Positions 42,815-51,036 of a stretch of 64,000 bases of DNA are shown here, one piece after another. Source of the DNA: Actinomycetes bacterium (GTDB lineage: Bacteria; Bacillota; Sulfobacillia; Sulfobacillales; JAIMBI01); contig JAIMBI010000003.1 of assembly GCA_023565505.1 (NCBI GenBank), positions 96,809 through 160,808 on the forward strand, read 5' to 3'. Below the pieces are notes generated by a model. The model searched no databases. It was not told the DNA's origin and worked only from the letters and a program-made list of their open reading frames with translations. Position 1 is the first letter of the stretch. Every line of letters starts with the position of its first letter. Position numbers and translations under genes: made by a program.

Positions 42815-43900
42815 GTGGCCAACATCAAGGACGTGGCCCGCGAAGCGGGCGTCTCTCCCTCGACCGTCTCCCGGGTCCTCCGGGGCACCAAGCGCGTGGA
42901 TCCCGCCACGCGGGAGCGGGTCCTGGCCGCCGTGGAGCGGCTCGGCTACCGCCCCAGTGCGGCCGCCCGCATGCTGCGCGGCGACCCGAGCCACCTGGTG
43001 GGGGTGGTGGTGCCCAACATGGCCAACGAGTTCTTCATCAAGGTGGTACACGGGGTGGAGGAGGCCACGGCGCCGCTCGGCATCAACCTCATCGTGGCCA
43101 GCACCAAGGGCGACCCCGACAAGGAGGGCCCCATCCTCGACGCGCTCATCGGCCACCGCGTGAACGGCATCGTGCTGGCCCCCTCGGGGGTGGCCACCGA
43201 CTACGTGCCGCTGGCCCGGAAAGGCCCGCCCGTGGTGCTGGTCGACCGGGTGGTGGAGGAGCCTCTGTTCGACGCCTTCGTCGAAGACAACGCCAACGGC
43301 GCCCGCTTCCTGGTGGAGGCGGCCCGGGCGGCCGGCCACCGCGTCATCGGGGTGCTGCGCGGCCCGGACCGCCCTTATCCGGCGGCCGAGCGCATGGCGG
43401 GCGTGCTCGCGGCGGACGCGCCGGACATCGTGCTGCGTCCCTCCGCGCCCTCGCCCTGGGGCGTGGAGGGCGGCCGTCTGGCCACCCGCGAGCTCATGCA
43501 CGGCGAGCCGCGTCCGACGGTCCTTATCTCCCTCCAGAACGAAATGACCCTCGGGGCCCTCCTGGAGTTGAAGCTCCTGGGCGTCCGGGTTCCCGAGGAC
43601 GTGAGCGTCCTCTCGTACGGCATCCCCGCCGACAACCCGCTGCTCTACGTCCAGGTGACGGGGCTCGAGCATCAAGCGATTGCCATGGGCCGCTCCGCCG
43701 GGCAACAATTGTTGACCCGCCTCCTGGGCGCGCCGCACCGGCCCCGCACCCACGTCCTGGTCCCGCGCTTCGTGCTGGGTCAGTCGCTCGCCGGACCGGA
43801 CGGCCGCGACGGCACGGCCGCGGCGCGGGCTCTTGCCACCCGGCGCGGTTTCGCTCCGACCACGGCCGATCGGATCGCCGTCATCGGAGAAAGCAGCTGA
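42815..43900 (+). CDS. LacI-family transcriptional regulator
   Basis: A 361-residue repressor. The N-terminal HTH reads NIKDVAREAGVSPSTVSRVL followed by the hinge helix YRPSAAARMLR, and the periplasmic-binding-like core starts LVGVVVPNMANEFF with GPDRPYPAAERMAG and VSVLSYGIPADNP. GTG 42815 has GAGGAGG upstream. A perfect 20-base palindrome with central CG, the usual LacI-family operator form, lies 60 bases after its stop and in front of the DapA-like gene, so it most likely represses that operon. Ligand unknown. Confidence 0.9.
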   Translation: MANIKDVAREAGVSPSTVSRVLRGTKRVDPATRERVLAAVERLGYRPSAAARMLRGDPSHLVGVVVPNMANEFFIKVVHGVEEATAPLGINLIVASTKGDPDKEGPILDALIGHRVNGIVLAPSGVATDYVPLARKGPPVVLVDRVVEEPLFDAFVEDNANGARFLVEAARAAGHRVIGVLRGPDRPYPAAERMAGVLAADAPDIVLRPSAPSPWGVEGGRLATRELMHGEPRPTVLISLQNEMTLGALLELKLLGVRVPEDVSVLSYGIPADNPLLYVQVTGLEHQAIAMGRSAGQQLLTRLLGAPHRPRTHVLVPRFVLGQSLAGPDGRDGTAAARALATRRGFAPTTADRIAVIGESS

Positions 43901-43959
43901 ACCCTCTCAGAATAGTCCGCGTGCTCTGGACGCACGGCGACCGACATGCTATGTTCTCC

Positions 43960-43979
43960 GCGGGACAACGTTGTCCCGC
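43960..43979. promoter_or_regulatory. LacI-type operator, perfect 20-base palindrome
   Basis: GCGGGACAAC followed directly by its exact reverse complement, with a central CG step at the axis as in LacI/PurR-family operators. It ends 21 bases before the DapA-like start and overlaps its presumed promoter/leader, and follows the LacI-family gene. Repression of the aldolase-dhaKL operon is the simple reading. Confidence 0.75.
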
Positions 43980-44000
43980 ATAGCGAGGGAGGGCTTGCGC

Positions 44001-44885
44001 ATGCAGTTCGCTGGGATCATCCCGCCCATGGTGACCCCGTTCACCGCGTCCGAGGACATCGACGAGGCGGCGCTCCGGGACGAAGTCGAGTATCTGCTGG
44101 CCGCCGGCGTCCACGGGTTGTGCGTCACCGGCTCCACCGGGGAGGGTGCCACGCTCACGGCCGCCGAGACCCGGCGCGTGGCGCAGATCGTCGTCGACCA
44201 GGTGCGGGACCGCTGCCCGGTCATCTGCGGGATCATCCAGAATTCCACCCGGGTGGTGGTCGAGTATGCCCGGGCGGTGCAGGACACCGGCGTGGCCGGG
44301 CTGCAGATCACGCCCGTGCACTACCTCTTCCCGCCGGACGCCGACGCCACGGTGGCCTACTACCGCACCGTCGCCGACACCGTACGGCTCCCCATCATGA
44401 TCTACAACGTCATCCCGTGGGCCGCCGTGGCCCCGCCGGTGCTGCTCCGCGTCCTGCGCGAAGTGCCCCTGGTGGTGGGCGTCAAGCAGAGCGGCGGGGA
44501 CATGCACAAACTGGCGGATCTCCTCGCGCACGCCCAGGCCGAGGACATCATCATGACCGCCATCGACGACCTCCTCTACCCGTCCTTCCTGCTGGGCGCC
44601 CGGGGCGCCATCGCCGGCATCCTCACGGTGCTGCCGCGCCACAGCGTGCGTCTGTGGGACGCGGTGCGCGAAGGCCGCCACGACGAGGCGCTCGAGCTCC
44701 ACCACCAACTCCTGGCGGTCTGGCGGGCCGTGGAGGGGCCCAACATGCCCGCCCGGATCAAGTACGCCCTGGGCCTGCAGGGGCGCCGCGGCGGTGTGGC
44801 GCGGCAACCGGTCGGAGCCGTCGACGCCGGTACGGCGGAGACCATCCGCCGGGCGCTCCGAGCCGCCGACGTGCCCCTCGTCTGA
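44001..44885 (+). CDS. DapA/NAL-family pyruvate-type aldolase or dehydratase
   Basis: A 294-residue class I TIM-barrel enzyme. GIIPPMVTPF at the start, VTGSTGEGATLT with the substrate loop, the tyrosine in IMIYNVIPW and the Schiff-base lysine in VVGVKQSGGD are intact. The IPW sequence in place of IPG/VPG after the tyrosine suggests a catabolic member rather than dihydrodipicolinate synthase, e.g. a 2-keto-3-deoxy-acid aldolase or dehydratase. ATG 44001 follows GGAGGG. First gene of a LacI-controlled operon with dhaK and dhaL. Confidence 0.83.
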   Translation: MQFAGIIPPMVTPFTASEDIDEAALRDEVEYLLAAGVHGLCVTGSTGEGATLTAAETRRVAQIVVDQVRDRCPVICGIIQNSTRVVVEYARAVQDTGVAGLQITPVHYLFPPDADATVAYYRTVADTVRLPIMIYNVIPWAAVAPPVLLRVLREVPLVVGVKQSGGDMHKLADLLAHAQAEDIIMTAIDDLLYPSFLLGARGAIAGILTVLPRHSVRLWDAVREGRHDEALELHHQLLAVWRAVEGPNMPARIKYALGLQGRRGGVARQPVGAVDAGTAETIRRALRAADVPLV

Positions 44886-44910
44886 CGGGCCGCGAGGAAG
44901 GCGGGTGGCT

Positions 44911-45951
44911 TTGGTGCAGAAATTCCTCAACGATCCCCTCGACTTCGTCGACGAGGCGCTGGAGGGCATCCTCCGCGCGCACCCGGCCGACCTGCGCCGC
45001 GTCTCGGCGCGCGGCCTGATCCGCGCCGACGCCCCCCTGCCCCGCAAGGTGGGCCTGGTCACCGGCGGTGGCTTCGGACACCTGCCGCTCTTCCTCGGCT
45101 ACGTGGGCGACGGGTTGGCCGACGGCGTGGCCGTCGGCAACGTGTTCGCCTCACCGGGGGCCATCGACATCGCGGCGGTGGGCCGGGCCGTGTCGGCCGG
45201 CCACGGCGTCCTCTTCCTCATCGGCAACTACTTCGGCGACGTCGCCAACTTCCGCAAGGCCGCGGAACTGCTCGCCGCCGAAGGCATCCCCGCGGACGTG
45301 GTGACGGTGACCGACGACGTCGCCTCGGCCCCGCCCGACGCGCGGGAGCGTCGCCGCGGGATTGCGGGGGCGTTCTTCGTGTACAAGATCGCGGGGGCGG
45401 CGGCCGCGGCGGGTCTGTCCCTGGAGGAGGTCGGCCGCCTCGCCCGCCGGGCCAACGCGGCCACCCACACCATCGGCGTGGCGCTCTCCCCGTGCGAGAT
45501 CCCCGGCACGGGCCGGCCGTCGTTCACCCTGCCGGCCGGGGAGATGGAGATCGGCATGGGGATTCACGGGGAAGCGGGTATCGAGCGCGGTCCGCTCCGC
45601 CCGGCCAGGGAAGTGGCGGCGTTGCTGGTGGAGCGCCTGGCGGCGGACGGGGCCCTCGACGCGCCGGAGGTGGCCGTCCTCCTCAACAGCCTCGGCGCCA
45701 CGTCCCCGGAGGAACTGTACGTCCTCTACGGTGCGGTGCACGAGGCCCTCGCCTCGCACGGCACCCGGGTCGCCTACGCCCTGGTGGGGCGGTACGCCAC
45801 CTCCATGGAGATGGCCGGCTGTTCCCTGTCGGTCCTCCGGCTGGAGGAAGCGTTCCGACCGCTCCTGGAGCGGCCGGCGTACTCGCCCCTGCTGCAGGCC
45901 ATCCGGCTCCGCCCGCTGCCCGCCGCGGGCTCCGGAGGCGGCGGCGCATGA
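44911..45951 (+). CDS. dhaK: DhaK-type dihydroxyacetone (ketose) kinase subunit
   Basis: A 346-residue DAK1-domain protein. It begins VQKFLNDPLDFVDEAL, and has VTGGGFGHLPLFLGYVG (where the usual GSGHEP is altered to GFGHLP), VFASPGAIDIAAV, GNYFGDVANF and the covalent-histidine segment MGIHGEAGIE. The substrate histidine is in GIHGE. Start is either TTG 44911 or GTG 44914; GGAAGG is 9 bases before the former. With DhaL it would phosphorylate dihydroxyacetone or a longer ketose such as erythrulose; the changed GFGHLP loop hints at a non-standard substrate. Confidence 0.85.
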   Translation: MVQKFLNDPLDFVDEALEGILRAHPADLRRVSARGLIRADAPLPRKVGLVTGGGFGHLPLFLGYVGDGLADGVAVGNVFASPGAIDIAAVGRAVSAGHGVLFLIGNYFGDVANFRKAAELLAAEGIPADVVTVTDDVASAPPDARERRRGIAGAFFVYKIAGAAAAAGLSLEEVGRLARRANAATHTIGVALSPCEIPGTGRPSFTLPAGEMEIGMGIHGEAGIERGPLRPAREVAALLVERLAADGALDAPEVAVLLNSLGATSPEELYVLYGAVHEALASHGTRVAYALVGRYATSMEMAGCSLSVLRLEEAFRPLLERPAYSPLLQAIRLRPLPAAGSGGGGA

Positions 45952-46580
45952 CGGACCGGATTCCCGCCGCCGCCCTGGTCGAGGCCGTCCTCCGCGTCAA
46001 GGCGGCCATCGGCGACCTGGCGCCCATGCTCGACGAACTCGATGCCGTGGCCGGCGACGGTGACCTGGGGCTGACCCACCGTCTGGCCTTTCGCGCCATC
46101 GCCGGGCCGGAGACCATCCAGGCCCCCACGTGGGGCGGCGTGCTCGCGCGGTGCGCCGCCCTCTTCGGCTCGGCCGCGGCGTCCACGTACGGCGTCACCC
46201 TGTCCACCGGGCTGGAAGCCGCGGCCGCTGCCCTGGAGGACGTCGCGGCCGCCGGCTTGGCCGACCTCGTGCGGGCCTTCGGCGCGGCGGTCGACGCCGT
46301 CCGCCGGACCGGCGGGGCGGACGAAGGGGACAAGACCGTGCTCGACGCCCTGATCCCGGCCTGGCGGGCCCTTCAGGCGGCCGAGGCGCAGGGTCTCACG
46401 CTGCCCGTGGCCCTCAAACAGGCCGTCGAGGCCGCCCAGGCGGGAGCGGAACGAACCCGTGCGCTTCAGCCGCGGACGGGCCGGGCCAGCTGGAATGCCA
46501 CCCGCTCGGTGGGCCACGTGGACCCAGGGGCGTTCGCGGTGGCGCTCATCCTGAAGACGGGCGTGGACGCGCTCGCGTGA
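45948..46580 (+). CDS. dhaL: DhaL-type nucleotide-binding kinase subunit
   Basis: A 210-residue DAK2-domain protein carrying the ADP/Mg site. Metal aspartates are in DAVAGDGDLGLTHR, followed by STYGVTLSTGLEAA, GADEGDKTVLDAL and GRASWNATRSVGHVDPGA. ATG 45948 overlaps dhaK by ATGA. No DhaM or other phosphotransferase subunit is present, so the pair either uses ATP directly, as in tetrose/ketose kinases of this family, or a DhaM elsewhere. The following 267 bases (46581-46847) show no gene. Confidence 0.87.
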   Translation: MTDRIPAAALVEAVLRVKAAIGDLAPMLDELDAVAGDGDLGLTHRLAFRAIAGPETIQAPTWGGVLARCAALFGSAAASTYGVTLSTGLEAAAAALEDVAAAGLADLVRAFGAAVDAVRRTGGADEGDKTVLDALIPAWRALQAAEAQGLTLPVALKQAVEAAQAGAERTRALQPRTGRASWNATRSVGHVDPGAFAVALILKTGVDALA

Positions 46581-46847
46581 CGGCCGGCGGGCCGAGTGCG
46601 CGGGTCCGGGGCCGCGGAAACCCGCCGGCACCCGCCCGCCGCACCCGGCGGTCGACGCTCACCCCGAAGATGCGCCGCTCGGCGTCGGCCGACCGAAGTC
46701 CTCCCCCACTACTGCAGATCGCCGAGGGCGCCCCCAACCATCGGTGGTCACCCGTCGGTCTCGGGGCCGGGACGGAGCGGCTGAGCCGCCGCGTGCGCCA
46801 ATGGATGCTCATCCCCCTGGCGAGGGCTGCGACGGTCGCGCCCGCCG

Positions 46848-47618
46848 TCAAGCGATGAGCCCGCCCGGGGCCCGCCGCGCAAGCTCGGGGTCGTGAGACG
46901 GCACGACCGGCGCCCCGAACCGCCGCAGACGTTCATATCCGGCGAACCATCCGGCCAAGTCCACCAGCAGGCCCGGCGGGTGGGCGTGCTCCCAGTTGGC
47001 GTACGTGTTCAGCATATCGCCGGCCAGTACCAGCGGACCGGACCGCGTCGGTACCACGTACGCGGTGCTGCCCGGTGTGTGTCCGCCGACGATCCAGGCT
47101 CGGATCCCCGGCAGGACCTCCTCATCGTCGGCGACCAACCTGAGCCGGGACCACCCGGTCGTCACCATCCACCCGTAGACATCCCGGGGATAGCGCGTGA
47201 AGCGGAGGAGGTCGGGATGGGCCGGCGCCACGACACTTTCCCACTCCGGCCGACTGACGACGATCGTCGCCCGGGGGAACAGCGCCACCTGCGAGCAGTG
47301 ATCGTAATGCAGATGCGTCAGCAGTACCGTGGCGACGGTCTCGGGGGCGATGCCGCGCGCCGCGAGGCGGGCTGCCAACGTCTGGGCGGGAGCCACGTGC
47401 CAGTGGCGCTCGGGCGGTCGTCCGGCATTGATCTCCGCCGGGTCGCGCACGCCCGTGTCGACCAAGTGAACGCGGCCGTCCGGCCCGGTCAGCAGGAACA
47501 CATAGGCCGTGACCGGGTGGAGGGTCGTACTGGATCCCAGATGGAACAGGATCTGCTCCGGGACTCGGGTGGATCCCACGGCGAGCCATTCCACCTGATA
47601 GCTCGGCGACGGTGTCAT
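46848..47618 (-). CDS. metallo-beta-lactamase-fold hydrolase, lactonase-like
   Basis: A 256-residue MBL-fold enzyme. Zinc ligands are in LLTHLHYDHCSQ (HxHxDH), VGGHTPGSTAY, AGDML and PSHDPE. The sequence around LVDTGVRDP and the HCSQ loop resembles AHL-type lactonases of Gram-positives. Last gene of an MFS-SDR-dehydratase operon, so it probably opens a sugar lactone made by the SDR. ATG 47618, three bases after the previous stop. Confidence 0.82.
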   Translation of the reverse strand: MTPSPSYQVEWLAVGSTRVPEQILFHLGSSTTLHPVTAYVFLLTGPDGRVHLVDTGVRDPAEINAGRPPERHWHVAPAQTLAARLAARGIAPETVATVLLTHLHYDHCSQVALFPRATIVVSRPEWESVVAPAHPDLLRFTRYPRDVYGWMVTTGWSRLRLVADDEEVLPGIRAWIVGGHTPGSTAYVVPTRSGPLVLAGDMLNTYANWEHAHPPGLLVDLAGWFAGYERLRRFGAPVVPSHDPELARRAPGGLIA

Positions 47619-47621
47619 GGA

Positions 47622-48779
47622 CTAGTCCTCCTTCGGGTAGGGACAGGCCGTGTCTGGGGAAACAGGTCGCCACCCCCTGGCGGTCCATTCCTGAGCGTAC
47701 AAGCTCAGGAAGGCCGGGTCGGGCGCGATCCCGATCCCCGGCGTCGGGGGGATCACGTAGTGCCCTGCCCGCACCGGCTCCCGCGGGATCGTGGCCGTCG
47801 CCCGCTGGGGCGTGACGCCCCAGGCCCACTCCAGGGGCACGTCGCCCCGACTGGTGGCCATCACGTGTGCGGCATGCGCGGTCGCGATGGGGCCCCACGG
47901 ATTGTGCAACGACAGCCGCCCGCCCAGGTCCTCCCACACGGTGATCCAGGCCCGCACCGGACTCACACCGCCCGCCAACGTCAGATCGGGCATCAGCACG
48001 TCCACGCCCCGGCGGCGGAGACGCTCCAGGGCGGTCCATGTGTCGGCGCGTTCCCCGGCCGCCCACCGGATCGTCGGGTGGCGCTCGCGGATCCACCGCC
48101 AGTCCCGCCAAGCCGGCGGAGCGAGAGGATCCTCGATCCAGTACGGGGTACCGGGCAAGGCGTCGAGCACCGCGGCCAACAACCGCCCGGTGAACCGCTC
48201 GTGGCAGTCGATGGCGATCCGGTCCCACGGCACCTCCTGAGCCAGTGCGTAGAGCCGCGCGAGCCCCGCCTCCACCTGCCCCGTCCCCGTGTCGGGGCGG
48301 ACTTCGTCGAATGGGGCGCATTTCACCACAGCGAACCCGGCGGAACGGGCCGCCGCTCCCCGAGCAGCCAGGGCCTCCGGCCTCCGGTCCCGCCTTAGCC
48401 CCCGATTCAGGTTGGCGTACAGCGGGATCGTGGTGCGTCCGAACCCCCCCAGCGCCACCGCGAGGGGCACACCCCAGGCCTGCGCGTAAAGGTCCCATAA
48501 AGCCTGATCGATCGCGCTCGCAACCGTCGCCGCTGGACCGCCGGCACGCCCGTCCGGGGGATCGGGACGTTCCGCGCGGGCTTCCGCGAGCCGCCGCGGG
48601 TCCCGGCCGGCGAGGCGGGCGGCCCAGGCGTCCGCCCACGCACCGAGCGCCGCGGACGGCCACCCTGATGACCAACACTCGCCCCACCCGCACCGGCCGT
48701 CGCCCGTCTCCACGGCCAGCCAGATCCACGTGTCCTCCGGCAGGGTCACCTGGAACAAGCGCACCCGGCTGATGGTCAC
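47622..48779 (-). CDS. mandelate racemase family dehydratase (galactonate/fuconate-like)
   Basis: A 385-residue enolase-superfamily enzyme. Lysine in FAVVKCAPFDE, metal ligands D in AIDCHERF, E in YWIEDPL and E in AAGERADTW, and histidine in LSLHNPWGP. The DCHERF and LHNPWGP pairs are typical of aldonate dehydratases rather than racemases. GTG 48779 overlaps the SDR stop by GTGA. Follows an SDR and precedes a lactonase-type hydrolase, which fits oxidation of a sugar to lactone, hydrolysis and dehydration. Confidence 0.83.
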   Translation of the reverse strand: MTISRVRLFQVTLPEDTWIWLAVETGDGRCGWGECWSSGWPSAALGAWADAWAARLAGRDPRRLAEARAERPDPPDGRAGGPAATVASAIDQALWDLYAQAWGVPLAVALGGFGRTTIPLYANLNRGLRRDRRPEALAARGAAARSAGFAVVKCAPFDEVRPDTGTGQVEAGLARLYALAQEVPWDRIAIDCHERFTGRLLAAVLDALPGTPYWIEDPLAPPAWRDWRWIRERHPTIRWAAGERADTWTALERLRRRGVDVLMPDLTLAGGVSPVRAWITVWEDLGGRLSLHNPWGPIATAHAAHVMATSRGDVPLEWAWGVTPQRATATIPREPVRAGHYVIPPTPGIGIAPDPAFLSLYAQEWTARGWRPVSPDTACPYPKED

Positions 48780-49567
48780 TGCGGCGTCCCCCCGGCTCCC
48801 GGGGGCAGCCAGGGTTCCAGCACCGCCGCCTCCGGAAGCTGCGCCAAGAGTCCGCCGTCGACCGGAATGCAGGCGCCCGTGATCCATTGCGCACGCTCCG
48901 ACAGCAGGAAGGCCACACACTCCGCCACGTCCTGGGGTGTCCCCGCCCTTCGGAGGGGGTAGGCCCGGAGCACGGTGGCCAGCCGCTCCGGTGTCCACCA
49001 AGCGCGGTTCCGCTCCGTTAGCACCAATCCCGGCAGCACGGCATTCACCCGGATCCCCTGGGGGCCGCATTCGACCGCCAAAGCGCGAGTGAGCGCGTTC
49101 AGAGCGGCCTTGGCCGCCTCGTACGGCGCGAACCCCCACCCCGCCGCCAGCGCATGTACGGATGAGACATTCACCACGCTGCCCCGGGAGGCTTGCAGGG
49201 CGGGCAGGAAGGTGCGCGTAGTCTGGACGGCAGTCAGGAGCGTAGCGGACCATGTGCGCGTCCACGCGTCGATGTCGAGGGCAGCGAAGGGCCCGCGGAC
49301 CTCCGCGAACGCGTTGTTGACGACGCCCACCACCGGGGTCCCGGCGTCAGCCGCCGCCTGCAGAAGGTCCGCCTGCGTCGCCGCCTGGGCCGCGTCCCCG
49401 TTCACGATCTGCACGACCGCTCCGGCCGCTGCGACGGCTTTCGCCGTCGCACGGGTGTCCTGGACGTCGTTCAGGATGAGGGTGTAGCCCTCGGCGGCCA
49501 ATCGCTCCGCGATCGCACGGCCGATACCGCGCGCCGCGCCGGTCACCACGATGCTGCCTGTCCCCAT
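48776..49567 (-). CDS. short-chain dehydrogenase, probable aldose/polyol dehydrogenase
   Basis: A 263-residue classical SDR. TGAARGIGRAIAERL cofactor motif, VNNAFAEV in place of NNAG, catalytic serine in VNVSSVHA and the YEAAK pair; ends LEPWLPPGAGGTPQ. ATG 49567 (MGTGSIVV) follows AGGTGGGA; a GTG/ATG at 49588 in frame is less likely. Together with the following MR-family dehydratase and MBL hydrolase it fits a non-phosphorylating sugar oxidation route fed by the upstream MFS transporter. Confidence 0.84.
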   Translation of the reverse strand: MGTGSIVVTGAARGIGRAIAERLAAEGYTLILNDVQDTRATAKAVAAAGAVVQIVNGDAAQAATQADLLQAAADAGTPVVGVVNNAFAEVRGPFAALDIDAWTRTWSATLLTAVQTTRTFLPALQASRGSVVNVSSVHALAAGWGFAPYEAAKAALNALTRALAVECGPQGIRVNAVLPGLVLTERNRAWWTPERLATVLRAYPLRRAGTPQDVAECVAFLLSERAQWITGACIPVDGGLLAQLPEAAVLEPWLPPGAGGTPQ

Positions 49568-49590
49568 TCCCACCTCATCCTTCCTCACGC

Positions 49591-50901
49591 TTACCCGCTA
49601 ATGTCCTCCAGCATCCGCCCTCGGGTCTCGAACATGGGATGCGTGGCGATGAGGGCCACCATCGCGAACAGAGGGAGCGCGAACGCGATGATCGTGTTCT
49701 GCACGCCCAGAGCGGCAATGCCGACGGGGACCAGGTAGATGTTGAGCGCGATCATGAGGCGGCACATCGCATTGGTGAACCCTTGCCCGGTGGCTCGGAG
49801 TCGCGTGGGGAACAACTCCGAACCCCAGACCCAGACCAGCGTCGCGGACCCCGACCACAGCGTGTACGCCAGCAACAGATAGAGAACAATCAGGAGGGGC
49901 CCTGCATGGAACCCGATCAGTCCCATGACCACGGCCAGCGCACCCGACCCGCCGACCGAGGCGTACGCGAGGCGTCGTCGCGGCCACCGATCAATCAGCA
50001 TGAAGCCGGTAAACACGCCGAGCAGGTCGACGACGTAAACCGCCAGGGAGAAGAGGATCGAGCTCTGCACACTGAGGAGTCCGCCCATGCGCAGGATGTA
50101 CGGGGTCGCCAAGGTGGTGATCGGCCCCGCCAAACAGTTCAAGCCGAACACGGCCGCCATCACCACCGTACGACGGCGGTAAGCGCGGCTGAAGAGGTCA
50201 CGGTACCGCGTCGGCTGCCGGACGTCGGTAACGGGCGGCATCGGGATGCCGAGCCGCATCGCAGCCTCCCGCGCCCCCTCGAGGTCGCCGCGCTGAACCA
50301 GCCAGCGCGGAGATTCCGGCAACGCCTGACGTCCCAGGAGGACGACCAGCGCCGGTACGGCCGCCAAGCCGAACATCCAGCGCCAAGCCGTTGAACCGCT
50401 GCCGTAGAACGCCAAGCCGACAAGATCCGCCGTGATGAACCCCAACACCCACAAGACATTGGGTAAAATGCCGAGAAACCGTCCCCGTTGTTCGGGCGGG
50501 GCGATCTCCGCCAAGAAGGCGGTGGAGGGTGGGATGTCCATGCCCACGGCTAGGCCGATGAAGAAGCGCACGAGGAACAATTCCACGACGTTGGTGATCA
50601 GAGCCGACAGGACCGCGAATCCGACGAAGATGATGAGATTGACCACGAAGATAGTGCGCCGCCCCAGACGGTCGGTCACGGGCCCGAAGATCAAGAGCCC
50701 CAGCGCGGCCCCGAGGAACGCGGCAGCCCCCAAAAGACCCGTCACGGCAGGCGTCAGATGGAATTCGGGCTGCAGAAACAATAGCGCCGCGCCCATGACA
50801 ATCAGATCATAGCCGTCCACGAATTCCCCGAGGGCCACCAATACGGCGGCCCAGCGATAGGTGCGACGGGGTGGACCGGCCGGCGCAACGGATGTGGCCA
50901 T
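49591..50901 (-). CDS. MFS transporter, sugar/acid porter type
   Basis: A 436-residue protein with 12 predicted helices. It has the loop 2-3 motif GPVTDRLGRRTIFV, the sugar porter PESPRWL after helix 6, and ELFPTRLRATGQG near helix 10-11, as in the SP/AAHS-like families. First gene of a four-gene operon (transporter, SDR, dehydratase, hydrolase). ATG 50901 follows GGGAGG. Third positions include noticeably more A and T than in most of the window, suggesting acquisition from elsewhere. Confidence 0.85.
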   Translation of the reverse strand: MATSVAPAGPPRRTYRWAAVLVALGEFVDGYDLIVMGAALLFLQPEFHLTPAVTGLLGAAAFLGAALGLLIFGPVTDRLGRRTIFVVNLIIFVGFAVLSALITNVVELFLVRFFIGLAVGMDIPPSTAFLAEIAPPEQRGRFLGILPNVLWVLGFITADLVGLAFYGSGSTAWRWMFGLAAVPALVVLLGRQALPESPRWLVQRGDLEGAREAAMRLGIPMPPVTDVRQPTRYRDLFSRAYRRRTVVMAAVFGLNCLAGPITTLATPYILRMGGLLSVQSSILFSLAVYVVDLLGVFTGFMLIDRWPRRRLAYASVGGSGALAVVMGLIGFHAGPLLIVLYLLLAYTLWSGSATLVWVWGSELFPTRLRATGQGFTNAMCRLMIALNIYLVPVGIAALGVQNTIIAFALPLFAMVALIATHPMFETRGRMLEDISG

Positions 50902-50965
50902 GTGTTCCCTCCCAGATCATCCTGTGTAGGGGGCAAACGCGGCGCCCGCCGGGTTTGCCCGAGTG

Positions 50966-50995
50966 TTGACGCAACAGGTGTCAAGTGGGATATAT
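50966..50995 (+). promoter_or_regulatory. promoter with overlapping dyad before the ROK gene
   Basis: TTGACG (50966-50971) and ATATAT (50990-50995) are separated by 18 bases. TTGAC (50966-50970) is repeated in inverse as GTCAA (50980-50984), a 5-9-5 dyad overlapping the promoter in the intergenic space between the divergent MFS operon and ROK gene; a plausible operator for the ROK repressor. Confidence 0.5.
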
Positions 50996-51036
50996 CATAG
51001 TTGGTTACAGCACGCAACAACGGAGATGAGGCCACG

